Shown one piece after another: positions 53,507 through 64,000 of a stretch of 64,000 nucleotides of DNA. Numbering within the stretch: the stretch's first letter is position 1; the number at the start of each line of letters is the position of its first letter. The position numbers and the translations under genes were made by a program. The notes beneath the pieces are model-generated. The model had not been told where the DNA came from. It did not search any database and was given only the letters and a program-made list of their open reading frames with translations. This DNA is from Emydura subglobosa (taxonomy: Eukaryota > Chordata > Testudines > Chelidae), in NCBI GenBank assembly GCA_007922225.1, contig ML679973.1:6982597-7046596 (forward strand). The letters are read 5' to 3'.

Positions 53507-55834
53507 GAACATGAAGGTTTCTTTCTTTCTACCTGAAGAACTTAAATTAAAAAATGCTCGTTAGGGATGCACACATTCAATCTCAAAAAGAAAGCAAGCA
53601 AGCCAGGCAATGCATAAATGAAGGCCCCTACTGCGGTGCCACTTTGCACATCCTGAACATGGTAGACAGGCAGCAAGACTGCGGGAGAGTCTCACCTCTT
53701 CCTGGACTCTGTAAACCAGGTCAGAGGGTCAGAGCAGCACCAAGAGCCTCTAAAAGCTGGGTTCTGAGGACCCTCGCAAGCCCTGATGATGAGGAACTGT
53801 TATGGGCACGGCTAGGCGCAGTCAAAGCATGTTAGGGGCAGGGCTGCAGCATATAGCACTGCCGAAACTCTGGGCACCACTGTGGCCTATTGGCAGGAAG
53901 GGACAGATTGCCATAACCAAGCCTCTTCCCCACCAGTCTGTCCCAGTTACCCAAGAGGCTGCTTGGGCCCCTAGAGCAGCCCAGAATGGGGAGGGCACAA
54001 AGGTAACTTAAAGCCCCCTGGGCTGCAAGCACAGAGTCTCACCTGGACAGAGTAATATATTGAGACACATATTTAGCAAGGAGAACTTAACAGAACATAC
54101 TCCATGGGCCCCATTTTGCTCTCTGCTATGCCTGTGCAGCCCCACTGAAATCAACAACGATGCATGGGTGTAAATGAGGAACAATATGTGCAACAGGGCC
54201 AAGTTAACATGGGTACAGGAACTTTCTTCACTGCATTTCCTAACATTTTTAGGTTTGAATCATATGTCCTTGACAGTGAATTAGTGTAGCTTTTCCCATT
54301 GTCATTATATTATTGTAACTAACTCATTGTGACTCATCCTCCAAGTGAGAAAGCAGAATCTTCATTCAGCACAAGTTTCTACCATTGATGCTAAATGCCT
54401 TTAGTAACACGCTCTTATCCTCTGCGTGCACCAGCCATTACCAGGAAACTGGGGCCCATAAACTTAGCCAGTGTGAGTTGTGTTTACATTACATTGTGTT
54501 GTGTCCTGCCATTTGCTGAACCATACGTCTCATTGTCCAGTGTTGTATGATCATATAATGTGACCCTATGGTAATGCACATGAACAAGGGGACAAAGATA
54601 TGATTGCTGTGGGAGCTCTCGCTCTAAATTGCTCTGATTTCCGTGAAATTAAAATCTCAGTCTTAATGCTTCATTAACAGAGATTCACCTCTCCCCCTAC
54701 CTTTTTCTATCATTTTCTGTAGACGGAAGCAGCTCAATTGTTGCTCATCCCTGAGCTATTCAGAGGAAGCGCCATGACCTACACATCTGCCCCTGACCTT
54801 TAGCCTGATCAATAAAACGACAAATTGGTCTTTTCTTATCCTCGGCACTTTAGTAATAAAATCACCATCGAGTTGGAATGAGACTTTGAACTTTATCTCT
54901 GCAAGTTATGAATATACGTGGGGTGGAGGAGGGGGGAGATGGGCAGCATTTCAGCCACCAAATTTAAGTAGCCTCTCTCTCTTGTGGCAGCATTTTCATA
55001 GTTTTTATTCAACCCCTGTAGCACATCGCTGGTTCTATATCCAGACAGTTTCCCAGCACTTCCAGAACTGATAGACTCTCTGGTGTCTTTCAACTTTGCT
55101 GCTTCTTCCCATAATCCTCCTCTCTGTCTTGTCCCTATTTTGCATGTACAGAGATACTGGGCTTCAGGCTCTTCTGAGGGTTGGTGACCAGATCCCACTT
55201 GCCCCTGAATTTTACCCTCTCAGCTACAACAATATATAATAGCAGGAAAAGCAACACTGACAAGAAGTCCTAGAAATCAATTTTGTCCTCAGTGTATCAG
55301 CGGCAGTGGATGAAAGATGTGGATATGATATAAATACGCTTCCGCTTCAGTGTCTAGTAATGAATACCTGTTTCAATACCAAGCATGACCTATCAGGGTG
55401 GAAAGAGCAGAAATTGCTCTGTGGGTTACAAAGATGAGAGTTTAACTTAGAGGGAGACTGATGGGTGAGTTTGAGACAGCCTCTCCCAGTGTGGATGTAG
55501 CGTATTCAGACACTAAAGGGTGACCAGTGCTATATTATAACTCAGCGACAAGCTTTCTCCCTGCTTCTCTCAGAGACCTGTATTAGCAGCAGGCAATACA
55601 TCAAATAGAGCAGATACAAAAAGCAAGAAGTTCCCTGTGTGTGTTTCCAATTATTCCTGAGCTATAAACACTATATTAGGCCACAAGAGACTCTAGGAGG
55701 AGAGGCACAGAGACAGCCCCTCCCAGCGTGGGGCTGAATGAACTGTGATGGGGAGAGGTATATTCCAAAAGGACAACAGCCAGTGGTGGAGCTGAATTAT
55801 AATTCACTTGCAGAGTGAATTGGGTTGAATGTAT
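53507..55834. other. No gene seen; repeat relic at 54105-54190
   Basis: 'ccattttgctctctgctatg' and 'cactgaaatcaacaacgatg' near 54107-54165 mark a sauropsid repeat relic. Remaining sequence is unique-looking, and frames lack domains. Confidence 0.5.
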
Positions 55835-55876
55835 TACTACTACTACTACTACTACTACTACGATGCTGCTGCTGCT
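55835..55876. repeat. (TAC)n then (GCT)n microsatellite
   Basis: Nine TAC units (55835-55861) followed after three bases by four GCT units. Compound trinucleotide repeat. Confidence 0.92.
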
Positions 55877-56110
55877 AATACATTTAATTGTATTGTGGTC
55901 ACACTCAGAGGCTCCCATCGGGGCTGGAGCGACATTGTGCTAGGCAATGTACAACGCATAGGGGGGTCCAGTCCCTGGACTTGATTCTCATTTACACCAA
56001 AGCTCCTAACCACCCTTTTGGCAGTGTACGGGGGATTATAGCGGTTGTAACTAATTAAATGTAATTACATTGATGTCCATTGCAGTGTAAAGGGGCCTTA
56101 ACGTGAACAA
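55877..56110. mobile_element. MIR-related sauropsid repeat relics
   Basis: 'cgacattgtgctaggcaatg', 'tacaacgcatagg' and then 'cttgattctcatttacacca' followed by 'gtaattacattgatgtccat' match two common relic types in tandem. Orientation is uncertain. Confidence 0.5.
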
Positions 56111-56723
56111 GCATCTGGCCCCTACAGTCTTATTCAAGATGATACATATTGAGACACAAGTGTGGCAAATGATAGAGGGAAAGGGGGTACACAAGGTAGG
56201 TATAGCCACGAAGGAAGGATTTATTCCAACCACCCTACAGCGAATTTCCTGGGAGTGAAGTCACGTTACTCCCCCACACTGACAGAACCGAGTGTAGCAA
56301 GCGTACAATGCCACTAATGAAAGGCTGAAAAACTATAGGTTTTCACTCAGCTGTACAGCCAAGAGCCTCTTGGGAGGGGCCCTGCATATCGTCTCGCTTC
56401 ACTTCAGGGCATTTATCTCAAGCGCTGAAGAAATGAAACACAGCTGTGAATGAGAGAGAAAAAAATCACAGCAGCCTCTCTTCAAATTCCCTTCAGATAG
56501 TCGACCACCTCCACATACCTGGAACACTTGATGTCCCAGTCAGCCAATGAGAGGCCAGAAAGCCAGCCTCAGGCCGCTGCTCCCCACAGGAAGGCCTGGA
56601 AGTTCATCAGGTACTTGCTAGTCCAAGAGGAGTGGTGGGAAACTAACACCACTTCCTGTGTCTGTAACACACATGTAGCATGCAGGCACCAGATGTGTAT
56701 TATATACCTCTGCTGAATATACA
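56111..56723. other. No gene seen
   Basis: Unique-looking sequence up to the hAT element. Confidence 0.5.
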
Positions 56724-57113
56724 TAGAGCCTTGCGCAGATACAAATATGTGGATCTGCATCCACAGGAATAATGTTTTACCCCACCGCAATCCGCCCTCC
56801 CTTTTTTAGATTTACCCACATCTGCATCTGCGTATCAGCTGAGCCCCTGCCACCCCAAACAGCTGATGAGCCCTGCCCATCTAAGAGCTGATCAGCTGTT
56901 CAGCTCTGCCAGCAGCCTAACAGTTGATCAGCTGTTCGCTGCACCCCTGGCTGGCAGCTGCTCCAGCCCTGCCCCAGAAGTCACAGAGGTCCCAACCTCT
57001 GTGACCATCCGACCGCGATCCACAAGAAATGGCCCACGGATATCCGCATCCACATCTGTGGATGTGGATATCTCTGGATATAAAGTGGATATCCACGGAT
57101 TTGCAGGGCTCTA
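56724..57113. mobile_element. hAT non-autonomous element, 390 bp, perfect TSD
   Basis: Starts 'tagagccttgcgcag' and ends 'tttgcagggctcta', inverted repeats of the 'tagagccctgca' type that continue into 'tgtggat/atccac' motifs. It is flanked by the perfect 8-bp direct repeat 'aatataca' (56716-56723 and 57114-57121). The interior has no transposase but carries repeated 'ttgatcagctgttc/gctgatcagctgttc' palindromes (about 56888 and 56923) and many 'ggatatcc'-like words near the right end. Confidence 0.92.
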
Positions 57114-57121
57114 AATATACA

Positions 57122-57339
57122 GACATGATTTCCCACACCTTTGCCTAGGCTGGGATGCGGCAGTTATTCTGTGTTAGCATCACAGCACGATACAAGGATA
57201 AGACTGATTTCTCCAGCTTTCCATGCCAGATAGGGAAAGCCTAGCCTTTAGAAAGGTATCACGGGGCTTTTAACAACCACACAATCAGGACCAGAGTGCT
57301 ACACATCTTAAGAATTTGTACCGCAGAAGCACCTATATT
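57122..57339. other. No gene seen
   Basis: Short unique-looking stretch. Confidence 0.5.
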
Positions 57340-57575
57340 ATCCAACAAAGACCAGAGCCTCACTGTGCTGGGTTCTGGAGCAGCACATAGAAAAAGTAAC
57401 TGCTCCAAACAGTTTACAGTCTAAAAAACAGACAGAGTGAAAGAGGAAATAGAGCCACAGAGACAGGAAACACTTGCCCAAAGTTGGTCAGGAGCCAAGG
57501 TAGGAGAAGAGCGCAGGCCTCCTGACTTCCAGTCCAGTGCCCTATTCACTAGACCAAACAACCTCTGTCAGCAGA
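57340..57575 (-). mobile_element. MIR/CORE-SINE relic
   Basis: 'gcagcacatagaaaaagtaa', 'ctccaaacagtttacagtct', 'aatagagccacagagacagg', 'aaacacttgcccaaagttgg', 'aggcctcctgacttccagtc' and 'ccctattcactagaccaaac' follow the reverse-complement MIR order. Among the best preserved of the window's MIRs. Confidence 0.85.
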
Positions 57576-59170
57576 GTTTCCCCTAACACCATGCTGGGCA
57601 CTGCTTCATTGGACACACCACATCAAACACCTCTCTTCTGTCCTTTTCATAGTGCTTCTTCAGCTAGTGGGCTGATGTCTCTTCTCTTCATCTTCTTGCA
57701 ACACCAAAAGTGTTCTTGACTAAGGACACCAACTGGAATTTGTTTGATTTTATTGTCGATTATCTTTATGTATTACTATGTCCTTCTTCTACGCTTCTCC
57801 AGTGCTTTCGATCAAAGGCACTATTTAAGTAAGTGCAATGGAATGCCCTTAGGGACCACTTCAAGTTGCAAAATTCAGATCTGACTCCAGATTTCAAATA
57901 CTCCCATGTTCATCCATCTGTCCAACACTCCATTGAATCTGTGGTTCCAATCCTGCCATCAGAGCCCCATGGGAGGACTCCTTGGTCCATATAGAGACCC
58001 ACTGGATCTTACTGCAGGATCCAGTTGCAGGACCAAGGTCTATGAGTGAAATCCTGGCTACAGCAATCAATGGCAAAATTCCCATTGACTTCAATGGGGT
58101 CAGGATTTCACTTTGTGTGTTTACAGGGTGCTCGCTGGTGTGGTTTCTGAGAATATAACTTAAACCACTCAACACGATATAAATTTAAAATATGCTCCCT
58201 ACCAACAGACTTATCTTGGAGAGGATGTAGTCATTCTGACCTCTTTACACATATGGTTGAACCGTGCTAGGAATAAACATTTCTGGTACTGAGTTCAGTG
58301 AGAGTATATTTAATTGTAGCCAATAAGATATTATCTTCTCCATTGGCACTATTGGGAGTTGATTGCATTTTACAAAATGCAGAAATAGTGTGTGTCTTAA
58401 TCTCTTATGAACTTATCACCACACTAAACTGCCACAATAGAACTTGGGTCAAATGCTGCTTTCACTTACACCCTTGCAGCCCCGATGACTTCAGTAGTAT
58501 CAAAAAGGGTATAAATTAAAGCAAAATTTGATTCTTTCTAATATCTCATTCATTTCTACCACTGATCATGTCTAGAGATGGTACATACAACCACTCTAGT
58601 CATTTATATACTGAGCCAAATTCATCCTTGTTAAGTCAACAGAGTACACCAGGGAAGAACTTCCAGACCAATAATTTAAGATGATCTGTATGACATATAT
58701 TGGATTGCTCACCCTTTTTTACAATATATTCTTGGGTAAGGCATAGGTTATATGGGGAACCTGAGATAGTAATAAAAGTAACAAGTTCATGGGAAAATAA
58801 TAATAGAATTTATCTTGCATGAACTTTGAAAGTCTCTGCTGTTCTCAAGTATTCAAATATTAAACTGAATTTCCTGTGTCCTAATCCACATCAGATTGTC
58901 CACTTGGGAGCTTCCTGTGTGAGCATTATTTTTATTTGTATTATCATCAAAACACTCTCAAACTGTGGTGTTAAACAGCTGCCCCCCTTGGTGTATTTAT
59001 GTGGCCCACATGGCATATTCAGCAAACCTACCAAATGTGAGCTGAGTGACCGCTGCTCGAGTCTGTAGCTACTTGAGCTTGGAACAATGACACTGAGGCG
59101 TGTGATCTCCTGTCCCTCTCCACTAATCTCTGTGCAAGCCTAATGATTGCACTTTAAATGTCACAATTAA
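57576..59170. other. No gene seen; repeat relics near 58040-58110 and 58440-58515
   Basis: 'atggcaaaattcccattgac' with 'ttcaatggggtcaggatttc' near 58070-58108, and 'gcagccccgatgacttcagt' near 58477-58496, are sauropsid repeat pieces. No exon recognised. Confidence 0.5.
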
Positions 59171-59264
59171 CTAGCTCATGGCTTAAGCTTTTGTGGGCTG
59201 CAACCTACAGGACTCTCCTTGTTTTTGCTGTATACAGACTAACACGGCTACCCCTCTAGAACTT
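59171..59264 (+). mobile_element. Sauropsid retroelement 3' end relic
   Basis: 'aagcttttgtgggctgcaac', 'caggactctccttgtttttg', 'tatacagactaacacggcta' followed by 'cccctctagaac'. I recall this as a widespread repeat end in turtles and crocodilians, possibly Penelope-like, but the class is not certain. Confidence 0.5.
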
Positions 59265-59956
59265 TTAGCTCATAGCTGATCATTTAGTGGATGGAATGGA
59301 TAAAGATGTAGGAGTGATGCTGCGGTGGAAACTGGAAGCTGCTGCAAGCCAGGAAATGCAGATGCAAGAAAGGAGAGACACACAGAAAGTTGAGAAACAA
59401 AAAAAGGAAGATAGGAAGGAAGAGAAACTAAAGGTAGAAATAGCAGTGGTCATAAAATGTAGGAGTCCTAAACACCACTGGGTGAGGCAATGTACAAACA
59501 CAGAGGTAGACTGAGATCTCTCTATTCCAAACCAAAACACCTCATTAAAAAGAGTTAAGATTGAAAGTGTGTTTCAGTGGAGTCAAACTCACAGCCCCCC
59601 CAGATACTTAATCCTCTTCACCAAATATATAATATCCCTTCCTCAGCTCAATAGTTAAAAATCCTGGAAACAAACAGGCAAGGGATACAACCACATCCTC
59701 ACTTCCATATAATCCCATCACCCCACCTGACATACAATGCCCAGCCAACTTTACCTGTGTCCTCCTCCTTTGTTCGGTAATGGAACTATGCTGTTGGAAG
59801 CATACTATTGATTTTATATATTATTTATTAAAAGTGCAATAAAGATTTCAAGAAGACTATAATCCCTGGACACATTACATTGCATTTTATATGTTTTTTC
59901 ATGCGGTGACGTGTTGGAGGAGCAGATTTTATAATTGCCTAGTAGTTCATTCTGGG
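59265..59956. other. No gene seen
   Basis: A purine-rich stretch (59385-59440) gives an artefactual Lys/Glu-rich frame. Otherwise AT-rich unique sequence. Confidence 0.5.
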
Positions 59957-60098
59957 TAAAATTTTCGAAAGCTCCTAAGTGATCTAGGAACCTAAATCCT
60001 AGTTTTAAAAAAGGACTCAGGCACTCATGAGCCTAAATTTTATTAAAGTCAATGGGACTTGGGATCCTAAGACACTGAGGTGCTTTTGAAAATGTTAT
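59957..60098. mobile_element. Palindromic MITE-like element
   Basis: The left arm (59957-60000, 'aaaattttcgaaagctccta', 'agtgatctaggaacctaaat') and right arm (60057-60098, 'ttgggatcctaagacactga', 'ggtgcttttgaaaatgtta') are imperfect inverted copies around a short core. Same family as 13019-13195. Confidence 0.7.
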
Positions 60099-62035
60099 CC
60101 TTTATCCTTTGTGTGTAATTTTACAAGTTTTAGGGGGCAAAATTAAGGGTGGGTGAGCGGTGTAAGGATGGGGAGATTATGGGTAATGTGGCATAGGAAA
60201 TTCCAGGACTAGGGCAGTTAGGAGGGAGTTGAAAGTAGATCTTATAAGCATAATGGGAAGTTAGCTTCAACCTTAACAATGGAGCCACTAATGCCACTCC
60301 ATAATCCATCTATTTATTCTATGTCACCTTCATCATTACGGTATCTGCGTGTTTACTCTCTGGGCCAAACCCAGCTCATTTTAGTTAAATGAACATTCTA
60401 CTGAAGAAGGGTGAGTAGGTTTTTGTCCAATGATGGCTGCTAAAGGTGAGACATAAGTATGAACTGGGGCTATCGTATTCACAGATCAACCTGGAAACCA
60501 TTCCACTGGAGCTGTGCCATTCCCCTCCCACCCAGTGTCAGCAGCAGCCCACAAGTCTCTCCGGCCAGGCTGCTGCCCATCTCTGTGCCTCCAAAATGCC
60601 TAGCATTTCCTTTTTAATTGAAAACAGCTGTTGCTAGGAAACTGCTTAAAGCAAAGACAAGAGTGAGGGAGGGAGGAGAGCGGCAGTTGAAGGACGGCAG
60701 GCCAGAGGTTGAGGAGTGGGAAGGGGGGTGAGGAGGGGAAAGAAAGATCGAAGAGAGTGGGGTTGGAAAAGAAATTATTTTTCATCTTGCCAAAGAGCAA
60801 TAATTCATCATTCTTTCTGGCTCCGGCTTTTCTAAAACAACTTCCCATAGAAGTTTTCACACAGCTTTCCTTTCAATTAGCTCATTTTCACATTCTGCTC
60901 TTTCACTTAATTTAATTTTTTTCCCAAGTCAGCTTTCTGTCTGTGAGGAAAAATACAACCCTTACTTCAGCCTCTCTTTCCCTCTGTGATCATCATTCTG
61001 TAGCAGTGAAATTTATTGTGCATGTCCTGTTTTACACATTCATGTTAAACCAACAGCTCTCTCTCTCTTTCTCATGTTCTATATGTCATTCTGCCTAGAA
61101 TTAGTGGGATCCTGAGAGGTGACTATGGTTACGTATCCAAGAATTACCTTGGGGCATATAACTACTTCCCATCCATAACCATCCAAGCGCCAATTAAAAT
61201 GTGTTTTGTCCAACCATCAATAAGAGCCTGTCCACACTCACTCCAATGGGTTTTGGAGCACGCTCTTAGTGATAAATTATTTCCCACCACTACAAGCAAC
61301 AAACTCTAACACAAGGTCTTCAGCATTAAGGGTCCCATCCTGCCAGCTGCTGAATACACTCAATTCACAAGGAAGTCCGGAAACACTGAGCGCCTCTCAG
61401 TGCTTCCATCGCCTGTGGAAGTCACTGAAGATCTTTCCATCAAATGTTGTATAAGGCTTTCAGGGCTTTGCAAAATCAGGGTCCAAGTTACTAATATTAA
61501 ATTCAGAAAGGGCTGGGTCATGCAAATTCTTACTCACTTCAGTAATCTTTATTCACACAAGGATTGCTATTAACTTCAGGGCTGTAGGATGTGGTTCCAG
61601 ACTTGTTGATTTTAGGGTATGCGCTAAAGTCTATCCCAGATTTTTCTTGAGAGTGGGTGAGTAAGAATGTATAAATGGAGACAGTCTGAGCTGGGTGACT
61701 TTTAGCGGGTCATTGTTAATGCTGTACATGCACCTGGAGAGATGGATAGGCAGATTTTAAATAGAAAAATAAAATTAAAACATTTTGTTACTAAACAAAA
61801 GGAAAAAGAAACAAAATATTCCTTGCAATTTAAAAAAATAATTTCATGTGGATAAAGACCAAAGGATGAATATATTTATACACACTCACACATTCAATAA
61901 AGAAAATATAGCATACTAGCATACTACATGTGAAGTCTCCAAACTCAACTGTGGCATAAATATCCTCTAAAGGAAGCCGTCACTTGTAATTAAAAGTACT
62001 GCGGCGTTGGTTCCAAACCTTATAATTCACTTATG
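60099..62035. other. No gene seen; candidate conserved non-coding segment near 60600
   Basis: The stretch includes an AT-rich, motif-rich segment at 60600-60665 described below, a GA-rich stretch at 60660-60750, and otherwise unique sequence. Confidence 0.5.
60600..60665. promoter_or_regulatory. Motif cluster: homeodomain, E-box, X-box-like
   Basis: Within 30 bp lie TAATTG (60615-60620), CAGCTG (60625-60630) and an RFX X-box-like 'gttgctaggaaac' (60630-60642). Such clusters occur in developmental enhancers. This is motif resemblance only. Confidence 0.2.
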
Positions 62036-62340
62036 ATGGGGGATTGGTGGTAGGAGATGCAGTATTTCACTTCCAGGTGGCTGGTCCAAAATCAGCCCTG
62101 GTTAGCAGTGATTGAAAGTTATAAACCTCTGATGGCTCTTTGGAGGAACATGTGAAATGAGTTGGAGGTTTCAGTGCACTTCCTAGTGGACAGGAGCCCA
62201 TACCACAAAAACCACAGCACTTTTGGCACTAGTTGTGTTTTTTCTGGCAGTTTCAGTGGAGAGGCTCAGGACTGAATGAGCCTTAGAAACTTAACTGATC
62301 TTTCTGCTTCAGAGGAGGTCCTCCAAGTGTTGTGACACAT
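62036..62340 (+). mobile_element. tRNA-like SINE relic and flanking repeat
   Basis: The first 130 bp align with 35258-35370, including the B-box-like 'ctggtccaaaatcagccc'. The following part ('gaaatgagttggaggtttca', 'gcacttcctagtg') looks like a continuation of the same repeat. The right limit is uncertain. Confidence 0.5.
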
Positions 62341-64000
62341 TAATGGGACAGTGTGAGGAACAGTGGCCCTGCTGCTGTCAGTGCTTTACCTACTAGACAG
62401 AGGACTTCAGTGCTATCAGCCTCTTTCGTCTCCTGGATGACATTAGGGAAAAAATATTGCTGAGTCCATTCTTCAGTGTGACACTGGGTGAAGGATCCAA
62501 GTCCCAGAGTCATGCCTGGGCTCTTCTTCCCCATTTGGGAGGCAGGCTTTGGGGAGGAGAAGCACCTCTTTGCATCATTCTGCAGTGATCCTCTTGGCTG
62601 GACTGAAGGAGCCAGGATGTTGACCAGCAGCTCATAGTGAGTGCAGTTATTCTCAGCCAGAGGCATCATTGTCACATTGCACGGGTGGACCTGAGGACAG
62701 AAGAAATAAATGCAAGAATGGAGATGCTGTCATCCTCTGAACTTGGAGACATCCCTGCATCACGCTGCTCAGATCCAGGGAAGAGGACTGTGCTCTAGAA
62801 ATGAAGGATCTTTGACACATCAGATTTGCTCTTTAGAGGTTGTTCACAAAGCTCCGTAGCATGCATTTGTGATTGACATTTATATTTAATATTTTGCAGT
62901 CTTTGCTTTCCCCATGTTTTCTTCTCCCATTGCTTCTTGGCAGACAAATAAAACCACCTGTCTTTTGGTGACTGCCTGTCACGCTTCCCCTCCTCACCTC
63001 CTGTGCTCTCTTCATTTTCTTCCTCCAGTGTCATTAGCTCAGAAGTACATCTGCTTTGCAGCTGTATTTATTTGCAGCTTGGCTTTGCAACACTTGCCGC
63101 GTAGTTCATCCTCTGAAACTATCACCTCCTGGGCTCTCTCTGTATTTTACTTCTTTGCAGTCATATAGGAAATGCACCGTAAAAGTGGCTTGCAGAGATT
63201 GAGGGGGTGAGCCTTGATCAGCGCGGTGGGGAGGGCAGGGGCAGCTACTGGGCCAAGGCCATATGGGTTGGTTTTCTTTATAGTTTCCCTTGTGTGTTCA
63301 GATAGATTGTATGTAAGATTCAGCAATTATCCTTCTTCCATGATCCAAGGGAGCCCTGAATGTTGTCATGTGCCCTGTATTGGGGAATAGCATGAAAGGA
63401 CTCCAGGCTTGAAACTTTAAGAAAACTATTTACAGGGATGCAGCAATTATAGCTAGCTTTCCAGCCATGTGCACAGAGATGGAGTTCCTTGTGCATCCTC
63501 CAAACTCTCCCCTCCTGCAACCTGTGCTCCTCCCACCAAGTTCCATGCAGCACCTCAGTGTCATCACGACAACTATCTGTTCAGCCAAAGAGCACAGGCT
63601 GTGGCTTCGCACTATTTTTCAAGGCTCCCACTGCTGCTCCCAGCCAAGCCAGAGGGCATTGCTGCTGCGGTAAAGGCCTATCAAATACAACCTTCTTCAA
63701 ACCCTCTCAGTGTCCTGACTACATTATGCTACCGATCCTGCCAAACCTGAAACAAAGAACAAGAACTGAGACTCAGCCTCATCTCTCCTCTACTTCTCTA
63801 CAAGAGTAACATGTCACACCTATCCATGCACCTCTCATAAATTGCCTCTTGGCTGCTTTACTGACAAGCTCTCATCCAAAATCGCCTAGCCCTAGGGAAG
63901 TTATGATGCTGGCTCTATTCCATCTCCTGTTTTTCCTCCTTATTTATATTATTCCTCTCGTCTCTCTATAAACTTGGTTCAGTATGCAATGATTACATCA
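62341..64000. other. No gene seen
   Basis: Unique-looking sequence to the end of the window. Frames at 63467-63809 overlap in three phases and have no domain. Confidence 0.5.

Noticed and set aside
59287..59514. 75-codon Lys/Glu-rich frame resembling a coiled coil
   Set aside because: It arises from a purine-rich tract and both strands are open.

Overview
This is 64 kb of vertebrate nuclear DNA, most likely from a turtle or at least a non-avian sauropsid. The main evidence is several CR1 LINE 3' ends with the 'ctagatgacct...ctatgattctat' tail, CORE-SINE/MIR relics, hAT-type MITEs, a sushi-class Ty3/gypsy relic, and several TG...CA LTR-like families with CCAAT/TATA signals. I recall similar families from testudine sequence, but I could not run a database search. 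I found no convincing host protein-coding exon, tRNA, rRNA or CRISPR. Nearly all open frames are short shadows in non-coding DNA, so the window is probably intergenic or inside a very large intron.

Layout. 0-9 kb: CR1 tail, an L2-like LINE end (2.64-3.28 kb), a MIR relic, a second CR1 tail and a decayed 42-bp minisatellite (6.23-7.13 kb). 8.5-12 kb: dense microsatellites and pyrimidine/purine tracts. 12.7-14.1 kb: CR1 fragments interrupted by a hAT MITE with target duplication, a palindromic element and a short tRNA-like insert. 14.4-15.8 kb: LTR-like element followed by an inverted-repeat MITE. 16-20 kb: mostly unique sequence with one MIR. 20.65 kb: a compact hAT MITE with perfect TIRs and TSD. 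22.9 kb: CR1. 23.8-25.7 kb: two or three LTR-like elements. 26-27.7 kb: MIR and a 'catgag' repeat. 28.2-31.5 kb: an LTR-like element on the minus strand, then a GC-rich promoter-bearing repeat with an acidic open frame. 32.3-33.2 kb: cryptic CA-rich simple sequence. 33.2-34.9 kb: decayed CR1 reverse transcriptase abutting a mariner transposase fragment. 37.8-41.5 kb: a broken sushi-class (chromodomain) Ty3/gypsy element on the minus strand. 42-47 kb: further relics and a 71-bp tandem pair. 47.4-48.15 kb and 52.74-53.50 kb: LTR-like elements, the second a clean solo LTR with a 5-bp TSD. 49.9-50.7 kb: an inverted-repeat element and an 18-bp decayed array. 51.4-52.0 kb: second L2-like LINE end. 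55.8-57.6 kb: trinucleotide repeat, a 390-bp hAT element with perfect TSD, and MIR. 57.6-64 kb: mostly unique, AT-rich, with a few relics and one candidate conserved non-coding segment.

There is no operon or pathway to describe. The biology visible is layered transposition: at least five superfamilies (CR1, L2-like LINE, mariner, hAT, Ty3/gypsy) plus several LTR-like families, some nested in each other, which gives a relative order of insertion. The most distinctive items are the 42-bp minisatellite, the GC-rich repeat with a CCAAT/GC-box/TATA promoter and an acidic 88-residue frame, the internally deleted chromodomain retrotransposon, and a sequence block shared by three separate LTR-like copies.
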